Origin: Mesorhizobium sp. YC-39
GTDB taxonomy: Bacteria > Pseudomonadota > Alphaproteobacteria > Rhizobiales > Rhizobiaceae
Direction of reading: 5' to 3'
DNA: 64,000 nt
Assembly: GCF_025753795.1 (NCBI RefSeq)
Contig: NZ_JAOWPS010000001.1
Location: forward strand, 1,302,001-1,366,000
Positions 26,024 to 34,827 of this stretch are shown piece by piece (the stretch's first letter is position 1; each line of letters begins with the position of its first letter). Under the pieces are notes generated by a model. That model was not told where the DNA came from, ran no database searches, and saw only the letters and a list, made by a program, of their open reading frames with translations. Position numbers and translations under genes: made by a program.

Positions 26024-26892
26024 TCGGACGCTGGCGCATCGGCGACATCGAGGTCGCCAACATCGTCGAATACTACGGACCGACGCATCAGCCGGAGATC
26101 GTGTTCCCGGAATTCGATCGCACCGTTTTCGCGCGTCGCGAGAATGAGCTGCCACCGCAGCATTGGTATCCCGACATGAACAGGCTGGTCATCGGCATCC
26201 AGCTCTGGGTGGTCTTCGCGCCCCCCAACATCATCGTGGTCGATACCGGGGTGGGTAACCACAAGCCCCGGTCGGCGGCGCGCATGAACCAGCTCAACAC
26301 ACTGGTTCCGCTCTGGCTCGAGGCCGCCGGCGTCAAGGCCGAGAAAGTCACCCATGTGGTGATGACGCATCTCCATGGAGACCATGTGGGCTGGAATACC
26401 TTTCTCCAGGATGGCCGCTGGGCTCCGACCTTCCCCAATGCGCGCTACGTGATGCCGAGGCGCGATTTCGATTATTTCAAGGATCTCAGCAAGAGTGGAC
26501 GGGCCGGGGATTCGTCCTTTGCCGACAGCGTGCTTCCCATCGTGCAGGCCAGCCTTGCCGACTTCATCGACGGGCAGACCGAAGTGGCCGATTGCCTGAG
26601 GGTGACCGATGCGATCGGGCACACACCAGGTCAGTTGAATTACTGGCTGCGCTCGGGCGGGGAGGCCGGCGTGTTCTCCGCCGACATTTTCCATCACCCG
26701 GTGCAGATCCTCAATCCGGCATGGAACACAGCATTCTGCGTGCTCGCCGACGAGGCCAAGTCGACGCGCCTGCGATTCCTCGACGAAGCAAGCAAGGCCA
26801 GCGCGCTGGTCATGCCCTGCCATTTCCCCCCGCCGCATTGCGGTTTCATCCGACGTCAGGGCGATGGCTTCGCCTATGAGCCGGCCTCTTGA
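26020..26892 (+). CDS. Metallo-beta-lactamase-fold hydrolase
   Basis: A 290-residue MBL-fold enzyme whose ATG overlaps the preceding stop (ATGA). The binuclear metal motif is MTHLHGDHVGW (His117, His119, Asp121, His122), with His201 in GHTPGQLNYW, Asp222 in FSADIFHHP and a final His in MPCHFPPPHCGF. N-terminal residues RLVIGIQLWVVFAPPNIIVVDTGVG are usual for the lactonase-like branch. It probably hydrolyses a lactone or ester next to the alpha/beta hydrolase in the pathway. Confidence 0.9.
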   Translation: MIGRWRIGDIEVANIVEYYGPTHQPEIVFPEFDRTVFARRENELPPQHWYPDMNRLVIGIQLWVVFAPPNIIVVDTGVGNHKPRSAARMNQLNTLVPLWLEAAGVKAEKVTHVVMTHLHGDHVGWNTFLQDGRWAPTFPNARYVMPRRDFDYFKDLSKSGRAGDSSFADSVLPIVQASLADFIDGQTEVADCLRVTDAIGHTPGQLNYWLRSGGEAGVFSADIFHHPVQILNPAWNTAFCVLADEAKSTRLRFLDEASKASALVMPCHFPPPHCGFIRRQGDGFAYEPAS

Positions 26893-26924
26893 GCCAAGTA
26901 TTTTCAGAAGAGAGAAGAAGTCCC

Positions 26925-27833
26925 ATGGCAAACACCAAGACCATCGTTACCTGCGCAATAACCGGAGCGTCTCTGACACCTTCCATGTCGAAAGCGTTGC
27001 CGGTCACAGGCGAGGAAATGCGAACGCAATCCGTCGATGCGATAAAGGCAGGGGCGGCCATCGTTCACCTGCACGCCCGCGAACCGGATGGCAGACCGAC
27101 CAACGCGATTTCGGCGTGGCGTGAGTTCGTGCCGCACATCCGCGAAAACACCGACGCCGTCATCAACATGTCCGCTTCACTCGGCACGACAGCGGAATCC
27201 CGCCTGGAGGCGGTGCTTGACCTTCGCCCGGACATTGCCACCGTCATCGTCGGCTCGATGAACTACGGCCTGTTCCGCAAGGCGGAGAACCAGGGCGTCT
27301 CCAAATTCGACACGGAGTGGGAACGCGACGCCTTCGGTCCGAAGAGCTACGAGATCATCACGTCCAACAGCTTCGCGAAGATCGCACGGATGATCGACAT
27401 CCTGATCGATAACGATATTGCGATGGAGTTCGAGTGCTACGACGTCGGCCATCTCTACATCCTCGAACGCCACCTGAACACCAAGAACGTGAAGAAGCCG
27501 ATCATCGTGCAGTTCCTGACGGGCATTCTGGGCGGCATCCCGTCGGACATCGATCACCTGCTGTATATGAAGCGTACGGCGGAGCGTCTGTTCGGCGATG
27601 ATCTCATATTGTTTACGCATGGGACCGGCATCGGAAACATTCGCGCCGCAAGCTACGGGGCGCTGATGGGAACACACATCCGGGTGGGCCAGGAGGACAA
27701 TCTGTTCGAGTTCCCAGGCGTGCCGTTTGCCTCGAACGCTGCGCAGATCAACAAGATGGGCCGGATTTTCAAGGAGTTCGGCATAGAGATGGCGACACCC
27801 GCCGAAGCCAAGCAGATCCTGCACCTGCAATAA
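26925..27833 (+). CDS. BKACE family beta-keto acid cleavage enzyme (DUF849)
   Basis: A 302-residue TIM-barrel enzyme. KAGAAIVHLHAREPDGRPT holds the zinc ligands His48 and His50 of the family. Known BKACE enzymes condense a beta-keto acid with acetyl-CoA and release acetoacetate and a new CoA thioester, as in lysine fermentation and carnitine breakdown. The ATG at 26925 follows AGAGAAGAAG; a start 12 codons earlier adds unmatched residues. Being last in the hydrolase unit, it likely receives a beta-keto acid made after lactone opening. Confidence 0.9.
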   Translation: MANTKTIVTCAITGASLTPSMSKALPVTGEEMRTQSVDAIKAGAAIVHLHAREPDGRPTNAISAWREFVPHIRENTDAVINMSASLGTTAESRLEAVLDLRPDIATVIVGSMNYGLFRKAENQGVSKFDTEWERDAFGPKSYEIITSNSFAKIARMIDILIDNDIAMEFECYDVGHLYILERHLNTKNVKKPIIVQFLTGILGGIPSDIDHLLYMKRTAERLFGDDLILFTHGTGIGNIRAASYGALMGTHIRVGQEDNLFEFPGVPFASNAAQINKMGRIFKEFGIEMATPAEAKQILHLQ

Positions 27834-28055
27834 AAAGCAAGGCGCCTTCGCCCGCGCAAGGCACTGTGCCTGCTTGCCCGTTGCCCTCGCCGCCGTCCCA
27901 GGCGCGCGGCGAGGTCCGGAATTACACGACGAACGGCTGTTCAGGGCTGAACGATCTTGAAACGGCTCAATAACTGTGACGCAAATTCTGAAGCCATTGA
28001 AAGCGGCAAGAAGCGGCTTCCCGAACAGTCGGATGGCCCTGCCGTGAGATCGCAG

Positions 28056-29105
28056 CTAGCGCGACTTCACGGAGCCGCGAAAATTGATGCGTGCATCGCA
28101 TCGGATGGTGATTGGAGCTTCGCCTTCGCCACTCATGCGCCGCGCGAGAAGATCCCAGGCGATTTGCGCGAGGTCGCGCGTTGGCTGTTGCACGCAGGAC
28201 AGCGTCGGCCAAAGCGCCTGCGCCCAATCCGGCTCTTCCGCGCACAAGAGCCCTACGTCGTCGGGGTAGCGCAGGCCAAGCGTGCGCATGGATTCGATCG
28301 CCCATGCCGCGAGCAGGCTGCCGCTGGCCACCAGAGCGCAGCGCGGGTCAGCCTTGGGCAATGCATCGGCCAGCAAATCCCGGAATTCTTCCGAGGTCTT
28401 TCCGCATTTCATGATCTCGAGCGCGACTGGACGTTTGCTTTCGGCAATGGCGTCCCGCATTCCCGCAATATTCTGCTGGACAACTGCAAAGTTCGGAAAC
28501 TGCGTCGCCACGATGAGCCGCTCATAGCCCCATTCGATAAGGTTCAGGGCTGCCCGTCGGAACGCCGACCTGTGATCCACGAGCACCTGGTCGGCCCCCA
28601 GTTCACTTTCGACGAAACGGTTAATTATCACCGTGGGCATCGCAGAGGCGGCCAGTTTGGCGAGGGGAATGTCGCCACGTCGGGTCGGCAGGATCAGGAC
28701 GCCGCTTGCCCGGGAGGCAATGAGGCGTTCGATGCGCGCCTCTTCGCGGGCCGGATCGTGCCGGGTGATGACATGGACAAGCTCAAACCCCGCGGCGGTG
28801 GCGTGGGCTTCCAGCGCGTCGGACATATGCACGAAATTCGATGACGTCATGTTGGGCACGCAGAGCCCGACGACCGGATAGCGTTGGCTGCGCATGCCCT
28901 TGGCAAGCAGGCTGCCGCTGAACGACAGCGTCTTGATGGCCTCCTCAACCTTCTCCTTGCGCTTCGCGCTGACCTTGGCGCGGCCGTTGATGACATTGGA
29001 AACGGTGCCCACCGAAACGCCGGCAAGGGCTGCGACATCGCCTATGGTGGCCTTGCGGTCTGCCTGAAGATTGGGCCGGAGCGTCCGTTCTCTGTTGCCG
29101 GTCAA
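28056..29105 (-). CDS. LacI-family transcriptional repressor
   Basis: A 349-residue regulator with the LacI helix-turn-helix TIGDVAALAGVSVGTVSNVINGRAKVS (residues about 20-47), hinge SFSGSLLAKGMRSQ and a periplasmic-binding-protein-like effector domain (VVGLCVPNMTSSNFVHMSDALE; VLVDHRSAFRRAALNLIEWG). It is convergent to the BKACE gene and divergent from the next unit. The TGAACCGGTTCA palindromes in this module have the central CG typical of LacI operators, so it is the obvious repressor of all units from 18.8 to 35.9 kb. The inducer is unknown. Confidence 0.93.
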   Translation of the reverse strand: MTGNRERTLRPNLQADRKATIGDVAALAGVSVGTVSNVINGRAKVSAKRKEKVEEAIKTLSFSGSLLAKGMRSQRYPVVGLCVPNMTSSNFVHMSDALEAHATAAGFELVHVITRHDPAREEARIERLIASRASGVLILPTRRGDIPLAKLAASAMPTVIINRFVESELGADQVLVDHRSAFRRAALNLIEWGYERLIVATQFPNFAVVQQNIAGMRDAIAESKRPVALEIMKCGKTSEEFRDLLADALPKADPRCALVASGSLLAAWAIESMRTLGLRYPDDVGLLCAEEPDWAQALWPTLSCVQQPTRDLAQIAWDLLARRMSGEGEAPITIRCDARINFRGSVKSR

Positions 29106-29348
29106 GGGTATGTCGCCTCATTTCACACTATTGTTGTACGCAAACGCCAGCGGCAAGCAACAGCTATTTGAAAGGGTACAATTATTTTCACTCCTTGTGA
29201 GGCTTCGGCCTGCCGGCAAATGAAATTGCCGAACGGCGCTAACGCTACAAAGCGATCTGCCGTGCCATGGCAAGCCTATGAATCTGCTTTGGTTTGTCGT
29301 CTCGATATCGTCGCTTCAAATTATCGAAGGTATATTGTCGCTCCTGCA

Positions 29349-29377
29349 TTGCCAAACCGATATCGCATTCATATAAT
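29349..29377 (+). promoter_or_regulatory. Sigma-70-type promoter under LacI operator
   Basis: TTGCCA (29349-29354), a 17-base spacer and a consensus TATAAT (29372-29377) stand directly ahead of the EthD-like gene. The operator palindrome starts inside the -10 box, so repressor binding would exclude RNA polymerase. Confidence 0.75.
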
Positions 29378-29390
29378 GAACCGGTTCATT
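29375..29390. promoter_or_regulatory. LacI-type operator, 16-bp perfect palindrome
   Basis: AATGAACCGGTTCATT is self-complementary over all 16 bases and overlaps the -10 box of the promoter for the gene starting at 29407. The same 16-mer recurs at 34740-34755. Confidence 0.82.
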
Positions 29391-29406
29391 TGCGGAGGAG
29401 ACGATA

Positions 29407-30024
29407 ATGAACGCCGGCGGACTTCTTTTCGTCATGATGCGCCCGTCGGCGCCGCTCATCGAAGAATTCAACGAATGGTATGACACCGAACATCTGCAGG
29501 ACCGCATGTCCGCGCCGGGGTTCCTTTCTGGCAACCGGTTCCAGTCGGTCAGCGGTGAGCAGCCGGGGTTCCTGACACTCTATGACCTGGCGTCGGTCGA
29601 TGTTCTCGACACGCCGGAATATCACCGGCTTTCCCGGGAAAACTTCACGCCCTGGACGAGAAGGCTGATGCGCAGGATTCCGCGTGCGAGAATCCTTGCC
29701 GAGCAGATTCATCCGGTGGGCGCGCCGATCGAGCCGTCGCCGTTCCTGACCCTGCTGCGCTTTTTCGGCACGGGGGACATCCAGACCGACCTTGTCGCGG
29801 GGCTGGTGAAGGCCTTTGAAGGCCGTGATGGCGTCCTTCAGTTGCGGATCTTTGCCGAGAAGAAGGAAAACGGCGGCGTCGATCATCTCGCCCTGGTCGG
29901 GTCGAGCGTGCGCGTCGCGCATCTTGCCGTCGAAGATCCGATAGGAGCGCCTATCAGGCATTTGCGGCTCGTGGAGGAATTCGTCCCGCATCTGTTCGGG
30001 ACGACATGGGAGCGCTGGATCTGA
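29407..30024 (+). CDS. EthD/dimeric alpha-beta barrel-like protein
   Basis: A 205-residue protein made of two ferredoxin-like halves. The N-terminal half has FNEWYDTEHLQDRMSAPGFLSGNRF and FLTLYDLASVDVLDTPEYHRL, the pattern of small dimeric alpha-beta barrel proteins that occur in aromatic and polyketide catabolic clusters. GGAGGAG precedes the ATG. Likely cytoplasmic, with an unknown isomerase- or binding-type role. It leads the second transporter operon. Confidence 0.7.
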   Translation: MNAGGLLFVMMRPSAPLIEEFNEWYDTEHLQDRMSAPGFLSGNRFQSVSGEQPGFLTLYDLASVDVLDTPEYHRLSRENFTPWTRRLMRRIPRARILAEQIHPVGAPIEPSPFLTLLRFFGTGDIQTDLVAGLVKAFEGRDGVLQLRIFAEKKENGGVDHLALVGSSVRVAHLAVEDPIGAPIRHLRLVEEFVPHLFGTTWERWI

Positions 30025-30092
30025 CGCCCGATCCATGCGGCGGGAGGCGGCGCCGCGCGTCAAATAACGGGAATTTTGTGGAGGAGAAAACA

Positions 30093-31118
30093 ATGAAGTT
30101 CATGCACAATCTCGTTGTCGTCGCAGGCCTGCTGGCCGCGACCATGACGGCCAAGGCCGAGGATCAGGCTCTGATCGACGCGGCCAAGGCGGAAGGTCAG
30201 GTCGTCTGGTACAGCGGGCTGATCGTTCGCCAGGTCGTGACGCCCATCAAGGAGGCGTTCGAAAAGAAGTACGGCATCACCGTCAATTCCGTGTCCATGG
30301 CCTCGCAGGAGGCGGCTCTGCGAATCCTGAACGAGGGCCGGGCAAACAATATCCAGGGCGACGTCTTCGACGGTACGGCGCCGCTTTCGGCAGCCATGGA
30401 GGCCGGCCTTGTCGGGCAATACGTGCCGCAGGAGGCGGCGGATTATCCGGCAGAGTTGAAGGACCCCAATGGTTACTGGACCGGTCAGATCGTTCAGGTG
30501 ACCTCACCGGCCATCAACACCGGCCTGGTGAGCGCCGCCGATGCACCCAAGACCTTCGAGGATCTGCTCGATCCGAAGTGGAAGGGCAAGATGGCCTGGT
30601 CGAGCTCGGAAGAGATTGCCGGACCTCCCGGCTTCATCGGCAATGTGCTGAGCTATATGGGCGAAGAGAAGGGCATGGCCTATCTGGAGAAGCTGTCGCA
30701 GCAGCAGATCGCCAACGTGCCCAGCAATATGCGGGTGGTGCTCGATCAAGGCATTGCCGGGCAGTATCCGCTGGTGCTGTCGATCCTGAATTACCATGCC
30801 GCCATCAGTGCTGCGCAGGGTGCTCCGGTCGAATGGCTCAAGCTGGAATCCTCCGTCTTCACGTTCGGCACGGTGCAGATGCTGAAGAACGCGCCGCATC
30901 CCAACGCGGCCAAGCTGTTCCTTGAATTCCTGCTCTCCGACGAGGGTCAGCAGGTCATCGCGGATGCCGGCTATATCCCGGCAAGCCCGCGGGTAAAGGC
31001 CAAGGATCCGACGCTGAAGCCCGAGGAGGGCAAGTTCGCGGTGACCGTCATTTCGTCCGAGACGTTTGCGGAGAACAAGGACAAGTGGGTCGGCATCTAT
31101 CGCAAGCTGTTCAAGTAA
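30093..31118 (+). CDS. ABC solute-binding protein, iron(III)/thiamine-type family
   Basis: A 341-residue periplasmic protein with a signal peptide (MKFMHNLVVVAGLLAATMTAKA, cleavage before ED) and the family opening DAAKAEGQVVWYSG. LLDPKWKGKMAWSSSEE and GAPVEWLKLESSVFTFG, plus the terminal IYRKLFK, are standard for the AfuA/FbpA-like group. The ATG at 30093 follows GAGGAG. Members of this group import ferric iron, thiamine, phosphonates or small organic acids; catabolic context favours an organic ligand. Confidence 0.9.
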   Translation: MKFMHNLVVVAGLLAATMTAKAEDQALIDAAKAEGQVVWYSGLIVRQVVTPIKEAFEKKYGITVNSVSMASQEAALRILNEGRANNIQGDVFDGTAPLSAAMEAGLVGQYVPQEAADYPAELKDPNGYWTGQIVQVTSPAINTGLVSAADAPKTFEDLLDPKWKGKMAWSSSEEIAGPPGFIGNVLSYMGEEKGMAYLEKLSQQQIANVPSNMRVVLDQGIAGQYPLVLSILNYHAAISAAQGAPVEWLKLESSVFTFGTVQMLKNAPHPNAAKLFLEFLLSDEGQQVIADAGYIPASPRVKAKDPTLKPEEGKFAVTVISSETFAENKDKWVGIYRKLFK

Positions 31119-31126
31119 ACGCGCCC

Positions 31127-31157
31127 CGCCGGGTTTCCCCGGCTGCGGAACCCGGCG
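31127..31157 (+). terminator. Stem-loop between binding-protein and permease genes
   Basis: A 9-bp stem, CGCCGGGTT / AACCCGGCG, with a 13-base loop starts nine bases past the stop. No U-tract follows. It probably protects the 3' end of the binding-protein message, as in other ABC operons, while letting some transcription continue. Confidence 0.55.
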
Positions 31158-31182
31158 CAACATCTCGAGACGAAGCAGGAAA

Positions 31183-32916
31183 ATGACGAGTACATTGTCC
31201 ACCACGGCAAGTGAACGGCCGCAGGGGCGTCGCCTTGAGGCGGGCCGCGTGCTTGTCTGGCTGTTCATCGGATTGATCGCGCTTCTGGTGCTTCCGCCGG
31301 TGTGGACGCTGCTGCGCTCCAGCTTTTCCGAACGCCTGCCGGACGGCACGGAGTTCTTCACCCTCAACAACTACGCCCTGTTGCTGAGCGAAGGGCGGTT
31401 CTTCACTTCCGCCTTCAACTCGATCGTCTTTTCACTGGCCTCGACCCTGGTTTCACTGTTTCTCGGGGGAGCGGTTGCCTGGTTGGTCGAGCGCACCGAC
31501 GTGCCGTTCAAGCGGCTGGCCTGGTTCACCACCATCGTGTCGCTCGGCACGCCCTTCATTCTCTATGTCACGGCCTGGAGCTATATCCTCGGCCGCGCGG
31601 GGCCGCTCAACGACATCTACCGCTTCGTGACCGGCAGCAGCGAGACGCTCTTCGAGGTCAACACGCTTTCGGGCATGATTGTCATCGAGGGGTTCATCTG
31701 GGCGCCGCTCGCTTTCCTGCTGCTTTCGGCGACATTCCGCGCGGCCAATGCGGAGATGGAAGAGGCGGCGCGCATGTCGGGCGCCACGGTTATCCAGACG
31801 ATCATGCGCATTTCGCTGAAGCTGGCCTTTCCAGCGATCCTGGCATTCTCGCTGTTCGCCTTTATCCTGAACCTCGAGGCGTTCGAGGTTCCGGCTCTCA
31901 TTGGCATGCCGGGCAGGGTCAATGTCCTGACGACAGACGTCTACCAGGCGGTCAAGGAGATGCCGCCCCGCGTGGGCTTCGCAAGCGCGTTTTCGGTGGT
32001 GATGCTCTTCATCATTTCCGCGCTGCTCTACTTCTACGGCCGCATCTCACGCTATGCGGAGCGCTTCGCGACCATCACGGGCAAGGGTTATCGCCCGCGC
32101 CCCATAGCGCTCGGTCGCGCACGCTGGGCCTTTTCCGCGATCATTCTGCTCAACTTCGCGGTGACCCTGCTCCTGCCGCTGATTGCAATGATCTGGATGT
32201 CGGTCATGCCCTATGTCCAGCCCATGCGGCTGCATGCGCTGAGCTTTGCCACGCTGCAGAATTTCGGCACGGTGCTGACCTCGCGATACTATCTGTCGCT
32301 GGTCACCACGACGCTGATCGTTGCGGCGGTCAGCGCTACCGTCACGATGATCATCACGCTGCTGGCCGGCTGGCTGGCCGCTCGCCGTGCGCCGGGCGGA
32401 CAGGCGATCGACCAGCTCGTGGTCATACCGTTGATCTTTCCCGGCGTGGTGCTGGGCGTTGCGTTGCTGGAAGTGGCGTTGCGGCTGCCGTTCCCCCTTT
32501 ACGGCACCATGTGGCTGATCGTGCTCGCCTTCATCATCCACTACATGCCGTTCGGCATGCGCTACACCTATGCCGGCGTGCTGCAGATACATCCCGAGCT
32601 GGAGCAGGCGGCGCGCGTTTCCGGCGCGCGGGGGTGGTCCATCCTGTCGCGCATCCTTGTTCCGTTGCTGGCTCCCGCACTGGCGTCCGGCTGGCTGTTC
32701 ATCTTCCTGCTGGCGTCGAAGGAAATGTCGTTGCCGCTGTTGCTGGCCGGCCCGTCCTCGCAGACGATCTCGGTGGCCATGTTTGATCTGTGGGGCAACG
32801 GGCAGATCGGCGAGGTCGCCGCGCTCGGGCTGCTCTGGGCTGTTTTGATGACATTGTTCGGCGTGGCTTTCTTCGTGATCAGCCGTCGCCAGACCTCGAT
32901 GACGTTTGGAGTTTAG
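31183..32916 (+). CDS. ABC permease with two fused membrane domains (AfuB/FbpB type)
   Basis: A 577-residue inner-membrane protein with about twelve hydrophobic segments and two permease domains. Each carries an EAA loop: EMEEAARMSGATVIQTIMRI in the first half and ELEQAARVSGARGWSILSRI in the second. Fused permeases of this length are normal in iron(III)- and thiamine-type transporters. AGGAAA precedes the ATG at 31183. It works with the ATPase encoded immediately downstream. Confidence 0.92.
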   Translation: MTSTLSTTASERPQGRRLEAGRVLVWLFIGLIALLVLPPVWTLLRSSFSERLPDGTEFFTLNNYALLLSEGRFFTSAFNSIVFSLASTLVSLFLGGAVAWLVERTDVPFKRLAWFTTIVSLGTPFILYVTAWSYILGRAGPLNDIYRFVTGSSETLFEVNTLSGMIVIEGFIWAPLAFLLLSATFRAANAEMEEAARMSGATVIQTIMRISLKLAFPAILAFSLFAFILNLEAFEVPALIGMPGRVNVLTTDVYQAVKEMPPRVGFASAFSVVMLFIISALLYFYGRISRYAERFATITGKGYRPRPIALGRARWAFSAIILLNFAVTLLLPLIAMIWMSVMPYVQPMRLHALSFATLQNFGTVLTSRYYLSLVTTTLIVAAVSATVTMIITLLAGWLAARRAPGGQAIDQLVVIPLIFPGVVLGVALLEVALRLPFPLYGTMWLIVLAFIIHYMPFGMRYTYAGVLQIHPELEQAARVSGARGWSILSRILVPLLAPALASGWLFIFLLASKEMSLPLLLAGPSSQTISVAMFDLWGNGQIGEVAALGLLWAVLMTLFGVAFFVISRRQTSMTFGV

Positions 32917-32917
32917 C

Positions 32918-34048
32918 GTGGCAGAACCCAGCAATTTCCTATCGGTGTCCGGCCTCGAGAAGGTCTACGGCGTCCTTGGTGCGAACAGGATCGGCTTGCA
33001 ACCGACATCCTTCCAGCTGCCGAAATCCGCGTTCTTCACGCTGCTCGGCCCCAGCGGCTGCGGCAAGACGACCACGCTGCGTTGCATCGCCGGACTGGAG
33101 CGTCCGGACAAGGGCACGATCCGTGTCGGCGACAAGCTTGTCTTCGATTCAGACGCCGGCATCGACGTGTCGATGGACCGGCGCCAGTTCGGAATGGTGT
33201 TCCAGTCCTACGCCATCTGGCCGCACATGAATGTATTCGAGAACGTGGCTTTTCCGCTGCGCGTCTCGAAGGACCGCCGCTTCAGTGCGAACGAGATTAG
33301 GAAGGCAGTAGGGGAGGCGCTGGATACAGTAGGTCTCGGCGGCCTCGCCGAGCGTCATGCCACGCGGCTTTCCGGCGGCCAGCAGCAGCGGGTCGCGCTG
33401 GCGCGGGCAATCGTGCGCAGGCCAGATCTCCTGTTGCTAGACGAGCCGCTGTCAAACCTTGACGCGGCGCTGCGCGAGGAGATGCGCAACGAATTGCGCC
33501 GCCTGCAGCAGCAGATGGGGCTGACGACGGTCTATGTGACGCATGACCAGTCGGAAGCGCTCGAACTTTCCGACAGCATCGCGGTGATGAATGCGGGCCG
33601 CATCGTCCAGATCGATACGCCGCGCACTATCTACTTCAATCCCGTCGATGAGTTTGCTGCCGGTTTTGTCGGCACCACCAACTGGATCAGGGGCGAAGTC
33701 GAACGGGTGTCCGGCGACAGGATCGTGGTCAAGACCGATGCCGGATCGCGCGTGGAATGCGCAGCGACGGCCAGCTATTCGCCAGGCGACAAGGTCAGCC
33801 TGGCTGTCCGTCCCGAGGTGGTGGAAATCGCGCCGGAAAACGCAGCGCCGGCTCCCGGACTGAACGAGATCGCCGGACGGATCGTGTTCTGCGGCTTCAA
33901 CGGCAGCCTGACCCGCTACCAGGTGCAGGCGAGCGACGCGACATTCCAGGTTTATGGCAGCCCCAAGGCCGGCTTCAAGCTCGGCGATGCGGTTGCGTTG
34001 CGCTTCGACCCGGCCTCGGTGGTGTTGTTCACGCGGCCAGCCGGATGA
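32918..34048 (+). CDS. ABC transporter ATPase (CUT1/POPT-like)
   Basis: A 376-residue ATPase with Walker A GPSGCGKTT, signature LSGGQQQR, Walker B LLLLDEPLSNLD, switch His in YVTHDQSEAL and a C-terminal TOBE domain (from about residue 280: KVSLAVRPEVVEI). The GTG at 32918 was preferred over a TTG at 32906 because GGAG lies just upstream; it begins one base past the permease stop. It energises the fused permease. Confidence 0.9.
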   Translation: MAEPSNFLSVSGLEKVYGVLGANRIGLQPTSFQLPKSAFFTLLGPSGCGKTTTLRCIAGLERPDKGTIRVGDKLVFDSDAGIDVSMDRRQFGMVFQSYAIWPHMNVFENVAFPLRVSKDRRFSANEIRKAVGEALDTVGLGGLAERHATRLSGGQQQRVALARAIVRRPDLLLLDEPLSNLDAALREEMRNELRRLQQQMGLTTVYVTHDQSEALELSDSIAVMNAGRIVQIDTPRTIYFNPVDEFAAGFVGTTNWIRGEVERVSGDRIVVKTDAGSRVECAATASYSPGDKVSLAVRPEVVEIAPENAAPAPGLNEIAGRIVFCGFNGSLTRYQVQASDATFQVYGSPKAGFKLGDAVALRFDPASVVLFTRPAG

Positions 34049-34096
34049 TGATCACCGTCCTGCCGGACATTGCACTTGAATATGACGGAGAATCGA

Positions 34097-34729
34097 ATGA
34101 TCGGAGCCTGTTCTTTCCTGCGGAAGAAATCGCAACACAGCGATGCCGCCTTCTACAGCCACTGGCTGAATGTGCACGGCCCACTAGCCGCGCAACTCCA
34201 CGGCGTGAATCGCTATCTGCAAAACCATTTCATCGTCGACTCGCCCCACACCAACGACCTGGCACGCAGCCTGAACTTGAACGGGCTTGCCGAGATGTGG
34301 TTCGAGAACGAGACGGACCGGCAGATCTGCTACGATTCCAAACAGGAAAAGGTCTGCGACGTGGACTCCCTGCTGTTTATCGGGGCCAGCGCCCGCGTCG
34401 TTACAGACGTGACGCCTGTCATCCGGCCGCGGGAGCCGGCCAGGGGCGAAAGGGTGTTTCTGTTCACCGGCGACGATCCGCGCGACCTCGGCGATATCTT
34501 CAAGGCGATTGCGGGCTTCCCGGGGGTTATCGGTGTCACCGATCATGTTGTGACCAAGCCCGGCGCCGAGCCGACGCAGGAGCGGGAAGCAGTGCAGATC
34601 AAGGTCTCGCGCATCGTCACCGTCACCGCCAACGATCCCGGGATACTCGATCGCGCCCATGACGTCGTGATCGCGGGTGGGGGCGATTCCATCGCGGTAT
34701 TCGACAGCACGGAGCACTATCTCATTTGA
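34097..34729 (+). CDS. EthD domain protein
   Basis: A 210-residue protein. The first half has the EthD pattern SFLRKKSQHSDAAFYSHWLNVHGPLAAQLHGVNRYLQNH; the second half is a diverged repeat of the same fold. GGAG lies six bases before the ATG at 34097, while upstream in-frame starts have no ribosome site. EthD-type proteins accompany ether, aromatic and polyketide degradation enzymes with mostly unproven roles. It ends just before another operator, so it closes the second transporter operon. Confidence 0.75.
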   Translation: MIGACSFLRKKSQHSDAAFYSHWLNVHGPLAAQLHGVNRYLQNHFIVDSPHTNDLARSLNLNGLAEMWFENETDRQICYDSKQEKVCDVDSLLFIGASARVVTDVTPVIRPREPARGERVFLFTGDDPRDLGDIFKAIAGFPGVIGVTDHVVTKPGAEPTQEREAVQIKVSRIVTVTANDPGILDRAHDVVIAGGGDSIAVFDSTEHYLI

Positions 34730-34739
34730 TCGGCCAATG

Positions 34740-34755
34740 AATGAACCGGTTCATT
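34740..34755. promoter_or_regulatory. LacI-type operator before the orphan binding protein
   Basis: AATGAACCGGTTCATT, identical over 16 bases to the copy at 29375-29390, lies 10 bases past the EthD stop and 72 bases before the start of the next gene. It shows that the orphan binding-protein gene has its own LacI-controlled promoter. Confidence 0.82.
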
Positions 34756-34827
34756 ACGCGGAAAAATTCTACAGCGCAGGCAGGGGTCTGCCTCCGCACA
34801 GCAAGTGCAAACCAAGGGAGGAATGAC

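Noticed and set aside
27939..27969. GTTCAGGGCTGAAC and TGAAACGGCTCA between the convergent BKACE and LacI genes, resembling further LacI half-sites
   Set aside because: They lie downstream of both genes, match the operator poorly and have no promoter to control; kept out of the regulon count.
29169..29180. TGAAAGGGTACA upstream of the LacI gene as an autoregulatory operator
   Set aside because: Three mismatches to the 12-bp palindrome and no dyad symmetry; chance similarity is likely.
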